From an uncultured Allobosea sp. (GTDB lineage: Bacteria; Pseudomonadota; Alphaproteobacteria; Rhizobiales; Beijerinckiaceae): 64,000 bases of DNA. The stretch covers positions 123,927 to 187,926 of the forward strand of contig NZ_CAMFJF010000004.1 in the NCBI RefSeq assembly GCF_945956895.1. Reading direction: 5' to 3'. Shown piece after piece: positions 58,241 to 64,000 of the stretch. A program made the position numbers and the translations under genes. A model generated the notes under the pieces. It had not been told where the DNA came from. It was given only the letters and a program-made list of their open reading frames with translations, and searched no databases. How positions within the stretch are numbered: the stretch's first letter is position 1; each line of letters begins with the position of its first letter.

Positions 58241-59863
58241 TCAGCTCCGCAATCCCGGCGCTTCCTGCCCGGTGCGGGCGACGTATTCGGTGTAGCCGCC
58301 GCCATAGGCATGGACGCCGTCCGGCGTCAGCTCCAGCAGGCGGTTGGAGAGCGCGGCAAGGAAATGCCGGTCGTGGCTGACGAAGAGCATCGTGCCCTCG
58401 TAGTTCGAGAGCGCGGTGATCAGCATCTCCTTGGTGGCGATGTCCAGGTGGTTGGTCGGCTCGTCCAGAACCAGGAAATTCGGCGGATCGTAGAGCATCA
58501 TCGCCATGACGAGACGCGCCTTCTCGCCGCCCGAGAGCACGCGGCAGCGCTTCTCGACATCGTCGCCGGAGAAGCCGAAGCAGCCGGCGAGCGAGCGCAG
58601 CGAACCCTGTCCGGCCTGCGGGAAACGGTCCTCCAGCGCCTCGAACACGGTGCGCTCGCCGTCGAGCACTTCCATGGCATGCTGGGCGAAATAGCCGAGC
58701 TTGACGCTGGCGCCGATATTGACCGTGCCGGTATCGGCCTCGGTCGTTCCAGTGACGAGCTTCAGCAGCGTCGACTTGCCGGCGCCGTTGACGCCGAGCA
58801 CGCACCAGCGCTCCTTGCGCTGGATCTGGAAGTTCAGCCCGTCATAGATGCTGCGGCTGCCATAGGCCTTGCCGACATTCTTGAGGCTGACGACGTCGTC
58901 GCCCGAGCGCGGCGCCGGCTGGAACTCGAAGGCGACGCTCTGGCGCCGGCGCGGCGGCTCGACACGGTCGATCTTCTCCAGCTTCTTGACCCGGCTCTGC
59001 ACCTGCGCGGCATGCGAAGCGCGCGCCTTGAAGCGCTCGATGAAGGCGATTTCCTTGGCGAGCATCGCCTGCTGGCGCTCGAACTGCGCCTGCATCTGCT
59101 TCTCAGCCAGCGCGCGCTGCTGCTGGTAGAACTCATAGTCGCCGGAATAGCTGGTCAGTGCGCCGCCATCGATCTCGATGATCTTGCCGACGATGCGGTT
59201 CATGAACTCGCGATCATGCGAGGTCATCAGCACGGCGCCGTCATAGTTCTTGAGGAAGGATTCCAGCCAGATCAGGCTTTCGAGGTCGAGATGGTTCGAC
59301 GGTTCGTCGAGCAGCATCGCGTCGGGGCGCATCAAGAGGATGCGAGCGAGCGCGACGCGCATCTTCCAGCCGCCGGAGAGGCCGCCGACATCGCCCTCCA
59401 TCATCTCCTCGCTGAAGCCCAGCCCCGCAAGCACCTCCCGCGCGCGACCGTCGAGCGCATAGCCGTCGAGCTCCTCGAACCGGCCCTGCACCTCGCCATA
59501 GCGGGCGATGATCTCCTCCATCTCGTCGGCCCGGTCGGGATCGACCATGGCGGCTTCGAGCGCGGCGAGCTCGGCTGCGACCGTGCTGACCGGGCCTGCA
59601 CCATCCATCACCTCGGCGACGGCGCTGCGTCCGGCCATCTCGCCGACATCCTGGCTGAAATAGCCGATGGTGATGCCGCGATCGGTCGAGACCACGCCTT
59701 CGTCGGGCGCTTCCTCGCCGGTGATCATCCGGAACAGCGTGGTCTTGCCGGCGCCGTTCGGCCCGACCAGCCCGACCTTCTCGCCCTTCAGCAGCCCTGC
59801 CGAGGCCTCGATGAAGACGATCTGCTTTCCGTTCTGCTTGCTGATGTTCTCGAGGCGGATCAT
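58241..59863 (-). CDS. ABC-F family ATPase
   Basis: Two ABC domains: GPNGAGKTT...LSGGWKMRVALARILLMRPDAMLLDEPSNHLD; GVNGAGKST...LSGGEKARLVMAMMLYDPPNFLVLDEPTNHLD. Confidence 0.95.
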   Translation of the reverse strand: MIRLENISKQNGKQIVFIEASAGLLKGEKVGLVGPNGAGKTTLFRMITGEEAPDEGVVSTDRGITIGYFSQDVGEMAGRSAVAEVMDGAGPVSTVAAELAALEAAMVDPDRADEMEEIIARYGEVQGRFEELDGYALDGRAREVLAGLGFSEEMMEGDVGGLSGGWKMRVALARILLMRPDAMLLDEPSNHLDLESLIWLESFLKNYDGAVLMTSHDREFMNRIVGKIIEIDGGALTSYSGDYEFYQQQRALAEKQMQAQFERQQAMLAKEIAFIERFKARASHAAQVQSRVKKLEKIDRVEPPRRRQSVAFEFQPAPRSGDDVVSLKNVGKAYGSRSIYDGLNFQIQRKERWCVLGVNGAGKSTLLKLVTGTTEADTGTVNIGASVKLGYFAQHAMEVLDGERTVFEALEDRFPQAGQGSLRSLAGCFGFSGDDVEKRCRVLSGGEKARLVMAMMLYDPPNFLVLDEPTNHLDIATKEMLITALSNYEGTMLFVSHDRHFLAALSNRLLELTPDGVHAYGGGYTEYVARTGQEAPGLRS

Positions 59864-59930
59864 GGAAATGGGGAACCTTGGCAGGGGATCGTCCATCACC
59901 GGCATCGACCGGTGATGGACGGAACCGCGC

Positions 59931-60025
59931 CGTCATCCCGGGCTTGACCCGGGATCCATCGAAGGGCGCTGGAGCTCGACGATGGATCCCGGATCTCCGC
60001 GGCTTCGCCGCTCGTCCGGGATGAC
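59931..60025. repeat. Intergenic inverted-repeat element, family A
   Basis: cgtcatcccgggcttgacccgggatccatcg...cgatggatcccggatctccgcggcttcgccgctcgtccgggatgacg. Confidence 0.87.
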
Positions 60026-60098
60026 GGGGTGATGGATGAAGTGACTGCAGAGCGCTCTAAGCGATGAACGCGGCGGGGGGAAGGCCAGGGGCTGGCTG

Positions 60099-60290
60099 TC
60101 AGGCTGAAATCGCGGCGCTGCGGGCATTGGCGGCGCTGAGGAGATCGGCAGCTGCCAGCGCAATCTGCAACCCGCGCTGCCCGCCATTGACATAGACCAG
60201 CGCCTCGGAAGAGGCCGGCTCGTCCACGATCGCCGGCAGTTTGCGCTTCTGGCCTGGAGTTGCCCCGGCTTTGTGGGCAGCCTTGAAGTC
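60099..60290 (-). pseudogene. 3' fragment of an uncharacterised gene, interrupted next to the IS remnant
   Basis: Minus-strand frame reads KRKLPAIVDEPASSEALVYVNGGQRGLQIALAAADLLSAANARSAAISA*; the frame upstream is antisense to transposase. Confidence 0.45.
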
Positions 60291-60307
60291 ATTTTCTGGA
60301 ATGTCCG

Positions 60308-61147
60308 ATGCCGCGTTTTCGAAGCGCCTATCCGCGGGAGTTTCGGCGGCAGATGGTGGAGTTGGTCCGATCCGGACGAACGCCTGAGGAGCTTGCCCGG
60401 GAGTTTGAACCGACTGCGCAGTCGATCGCCAACTGGGTTCGCCAAGCCGGGCGCGACGCCGGCAGGCGTAATGACGGCCCGACCAGCGCCGAACGCGAGG
60501 AACTGATCCGTCTTCGCCGTGAGAACCGGCGCCTGCGCCAGGAGCGCGATATCCTGTCAAAGGCGGCGGCCTGGTTCGCGCGGGGGGAGCAAGGCAAACT
60601 CGAGCGGGTTTTCCGGTTCATGAGCGCGCAGCCGGCCGTATTTCCGATCAAGACCATGGCCCGCATCTTCAAGGTTTCCGCGTCAGGCTATTACGCTTGG
60701 CGCGGCAGACCTGCTTCGGCGCGAGCGACTGCCGACGTCGATCTCACCCGGCAGATCCGCACCATCGATGCAGCCTCGCGCAAAACCTACGGCGCACCGC
60801 GCGTCCATGCCGAGTTCAAGGCAGAAGGTATCGCCATCGGCAAGAAGCGCGTGGCTCGTCTGATGAGCGCCGCCGGGCTCGTCGGCGCCAGCCGGCGCAG
60901 GAGCATCACGACGACGCGACCCCGATCATCGTCCGGCCAATGATCTCGTGCGCGGGAACTTCTTCGTCGAGAAGCCGAACGAGCTATGGGTCGCGGACAT
61001 CCCCTTCGTGCCCCCGCTCGCCGTCTTCCTTTTCCTGGCGGTCGTGCTGGACGCATGGTCCAGGCGCATCGTCGGCTGAGCTTTCTCAGCCGATCTCAAG
61101 ACCCGTGTCGTTCTCGACGCCCTCGACAAGGTCGCGGCGTGGCGGTG
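60308..61147 (+). mobile_element. IS3-family transposase remnant (frameshifted, in-frame stop, truncated)
   Basis: MPRFRSAYPREFRRQMVELVRSGRTPEELAREF...RLRRENRRLRQERDILSKAAAWFARG...SASGYYAWRGRP...YGAPRVHAEF then frameshift near 60915; NFFVEKPNELWVADIPFVPPLAVFLFLAVVLDAWSRRIVG* (TGG to TGA), AFSADLKTRVVLDALDKVAAWR*. Confidence 0.88.
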
Positions 61148-61193
61148 AAATATGGATCTGCATGTTCGTTTTCCTTCAATCTCGACAGCGCCT

Positions 61194-61313
61194 TCACCTG
61201 AAGAAGACGTATTTGACCAAGGCGGCGATCAGCAACAGCAGCACGGCGACGCCGAGCCAGTGCAACGCCCCCATGCCCATGCTCCAGCCCATGCCATTCA
61301 CCATGTCGTGCAT
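61194..61313 (-). CDS. Short single-TM protein upstream-adjacent to efflux gene
   Basis: Reverse strand MHDMVNGMGWSMGMGALHWLGVAVLLLLIAALVKYVFFR*; not in ORF track because of length. Confidence 0.6.
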   Translation of the reverse strand: MHDMVNGMGWSMGMGALHWLGVAVLLLLIAALVKYVFFR

Positions 61314-61328
61314 GTCGATCACTCCACC

Positions 61329-64000
61329 TTATTTAACGACCGCAGCTTGCCGCTGCACCGGCACAGGCGGAACTACCAAGCCGCCGGTTTCCTCGGCCGG
61401 CGAGAGCCGCCAACCCTTGATTAGGCCGTAGATCGCCGGGATCACCAGCAGCGTCAGCACGGTCGAGGAAACCATGCCGCCGATCATTGGCACCGCGATG
61501 CGTTGCATCACCTCCGAGCCCGTGCCGGTGTTCCAGAGAATCGGCAGCAGGCCCGCCATGATCGCGACGACGGTCATGATCTTCGGCCGCACGCGCTCGA
61601 CCGCACCCAGCATGATCGCTTCGTGCAGATCGGCACGGGTAAACACCCGGCCTTGCTGCTCACGGAGCTGCCGAATCTCGACCAGCGCATGATCGAGATA
61701 AATCAGCATGATCACGCCGGTCTCGGCCGCGACGCCGGCGAGTGCGATGAAGCCGACCGCGACGGCCACGGACATGTTGAAGCCAAGCCACCAGAGAAGC
61801 CAGACGCCGCCAACCAGCGCGAAGGGCAGCGAGAGCATCACAATGATGGTTTCGGTGAGTTTGCGGAAATTCAGGTAGAGCAGCAGAAAGATGATCGCGA
61901 GCGTCACCGGCACGACCAGCTTGAGGCGCGCCTCGGCCCGTTCAAGATACTCGAACTGACCGCTCCAGGCGATGCGATAGCCCGGGGGCAGTTCGACGCT
62001 CTTGGCGATTGCGTCCCGGGCATCTCGGACATAGCCGCCGAGGTCGCGACCGGTGCTGTCGACGAAGATGTAGACTGCGAGCTCGCCGTTCTCGGTCCGG
62101 ATTGAGGTCGCGCCGCGCTTGCGCTCTACGCTTGCGACCTCGCCGAGCGGCACGCTGGCGCCGGACGGCGTCGCGACCTGGACCTCGCGCGCGATCGCCT
62201 GCGGATCGGAGCGTAGGTCACGGGGATAGCGGATGATGACGCCGTAGCGCTCGCGCCCTTCGACCGTCGTCGTCACGGTCTCGCCGCCCATCGCCATCAC
62301 GATCGCATTCTGGACGTCGCCGACCGAAAGGCCGTAGCGGCCAAGCGCCACCCGGTCCGGCACGATGTCGAGGAAATAGCCGCCGATGACACGCTCAGCA
62401 TAGGCGCTGCTCGTGCCCGGCACCGCCTTGAGCACGGTCTCGATCTGGCGCGAGATCGCCTCCATCTGCGCGAGATCGGTGCCGAAGACCTTGACCCCGA
62501 TCGGCGTGCGGATACCGGTTGCCAGCATGTCGATGCGAGCTCGGATCGGCTGCGTCCAGGCGTTGGAGACGCCGGGGAACTGGAGCGCCTTGTCCATCTC
62601 TGCCTTGAGGCCGTCGAGCGTGACGCCGTCGCGCCATTCCGCCTTGGGCTTCAGGTTGATGATGGTTTCGAACATCTCGGTCGGCGCCGGGTCGGTTGCA
62701 GTCTGGGCGCGTCCCGCCTTGCCGTAGACGGAGGCGACCTCCGGGAACGAGCGGATGATCCGGTTCTGAGTTTGCAGAAGCTCAGCCGCCTTTGTGACCG
62801 ACAGCCCCGGCAGCGTCGTCGGCATGTACATGAGTGTGCCCTCATCAAGCGTCGGCATGAACTCCGAGCCGAGCTGACGCATGGGCCAGAGACTGACACC
62901 CAGCACTAGAACCGCCAGGAGGATCGTCACGGTTTTGGCTTTGAGGGCGCCGCGAATGAAAGGGCGATAGAACGCGATCAAGAACCTGTTGATCGGGTTC
63001 TTGGCTTCCGGAATGATCCGGCCTCTGACGAATATCACCATCAGCGCCGGCACGAGCGTCACCGACAGGAAGGCTGCGGCCGCCATGGCGAAGGTCTTGG
63101 TGTAGGCCAGCGGACCGAACAGCCGCCCCTCCTCCGCTTCCAGCGTGAAGATCGGCAGGAAGGAAACGGTGATCACGAGCAGGCTGAAGAACAATGCTGG
63201 GCCGACCTCGCTCGCCGCTTCGATCAGGATCTCGACGCGCGGCTTGTAAGGCGCCGCCCGTTCGAGATGCTTGTGGGCATTCTCGATCATGACGACGGCG
63301 GCGTCGATCATGGCGCCGACCGCGATCGCGATGCCGCCCAGGCTCATGATGTTGGAGCCAAGTCCGAGCGCCTTCATCGCAGCAAAGGCCATCAGGATGC
63401 CAACCGGCAGCATGATGATCGCCACCAGGGCGCTGCGCAGATGCAGCAGGAAGACAATGCAGACCAGGGCGACGATGATGCTCTCTTCGATCAGCGTGCC
63501 CTTCAGCGTCTCGATTGCCCGCTCGATTAGCCCGGAACGGTCGTAGACCGGTACGATCTCGGCCCCGCCCGGCAGGCTCGGTGCAATCTCGGCAAGCCGC
63601 GCCTTGACGCGCTCGATCACGGCGAGTGCATTGGCGCCGAAACGCTGCAACACGATGCCGCTTGCGACCTCACCCTCGCCATTGAGTTCGGTGATGCCGC
63701 GTCGCTCGTCCGGACCCAGTTCGACCCGGGCAACATCGGAAAGGCGCAAGGCTGCACCTCGCTCGCTCTTCAGGACAATGCTCTCGATGTCGGCGATGGA
63801 CTTCAGATAGCCGCGGCCGCGCACCATGAACTCGAATTCGCTGAGTTCGACCGTGCGTCCGCCGACATCCAGATTGCTGCTGCGGACCGCCTCGCGCAGC
63901 GCCGCCAGCGAGATGCCTTGGGCCCGTAACCGCACGGGATCGACTACGATCGCGTATTGCTTGACGAAGCCGCCGACGCTGGCGACCTCGGCCACGCCCT
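61329..64000 (-). CDS. CusA/CzcA family heavy-metal efflux RND permease, N-terminus beyond window end
   Basis: GISLAALREAVRSSNLDVGGRTVELSEFEFMVRGRGYL; GGIAIAVGAMIDAAVVMIENAHKHLE; SLPFALVGGVWLLWWLGFNMSVAVAVGFIALAGVAAETGVIMLIYLDHAL. Confidence 0.95.
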   Translation of the reverse strand, partial: GVAEVASVGGFVKQYAIVVDPVRLRAQGISLAALREAVRSSNLDVGGRTVELSEFEFMVRGRGYLKSIADIESIVLKSERGAALRLSDVARVELGPDERRGITELNGEGEVASGIVLQRFGANALAVIERVKARLAEIAPSLPGGAEIVPVYDRSGLIERAIETLKGTLIEESIIVALVCIVFLLHLRSALVAIIMLPVGILMAFAAMKALGLGSNIMSLGGIAIAVGAMIDAAVVMIENAHKHLERAAPYKPRVEILIEAASEVGPALFFSLLVITVSFLPIFTLEAEEGRLFGPLAYTKTFAMAAAAFLSVTLVPALMVIFVRGRIIPEAKNPINRFLIAFYRPFIRGALKAKTVTILLAVLVLGVSLWPMRQLGSEFMPTLDEGTLMYMPTTLPGLSVTKAAELLQTQNRIIRSFPEVASVYGKAGRAQTATDPAPTEMFETIINLKPKAEWRDGVTLDGLKAEMDKALQFPGVSNAWTQPIRARIDMLATGIRTPIGVKVFGTDLAQMEAISRQIETVLKAVPGTSSAYAERVIGGYFLDIVPDRVALGRYGLSVGDVQNAIVMAMGGETVTTTVEGRERYGVIIRYPRDLRSDPQAIAREVQVATPSGASVPLGEVASVERKRGATSIRTENGELAVYIFVDSTGRDLGGYVRDARDAIAKSVELPPGYRIAWSGQFEYLERAEARLKLVVPVTLAIIFLLLYLNFRKLTETIIVMLSLPFALVGGVWLLWWLGFNMSVAVAVGFIALAGVAAETGVIMLIYLDHALVEIRQLREQQGRVFTRADLHEAIMLGAVERVRPKIMTVVAIMAGLLPILWNTGTGSEVMQRIAVPMIGGMVSSTVLTLLVIPAIYGLIKGWRLSPAEETGGLVVPPVPVQRQAAVVK

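Overview
This 64 kb, high-GC window looks like a chromosomal segment of a Hyphomicrobiales/Rhizobiales alphaproteobacterium, Bosea-like by gene content (inference). Core genes include rdgB (partial), rph, hrcA, lepA, trpF-trpB, typA/bipA, polA, glsA and an ABC-F ATPase. Accessory blocks are: (i) a TetR/SDR/acyl-CoA dehydrogenase/phosphotransferase cluster; (ii) an iron/siderophore uptake island (10.9-21.3 kb) in which an AraC regulator and a TonB-dependent receptor appear fused by a deletion; (iii) a Dpp-type importer with two amidohydrolases but no local ATPase gene; (iv) a general stress response block (43.7-54.9 kb) around phyR-nepR-ecfG; (v) an IS3-family remnant beside a CusA/CzcA-type efflux gene truncated by the window end. 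The strongest unexplained signal is in block (iv). Nine intergenic sites match GGAAC-N16/17-CGTT (one has GGTT), the EcfG promoter architecture, and each lies just upstream of a gene start, including several uncharacterised small proteins. The kinase-like gene overlapping ecfG has a phospho-acceptor HHRVKN motif but no recognisable N-box or G-boxes. At least 14 paired inverted-repeat elements of five families sit between genes, four families sharing CGTCAT...ATGACG ends. All calls come from reading the sequence and translations; no searches were run.
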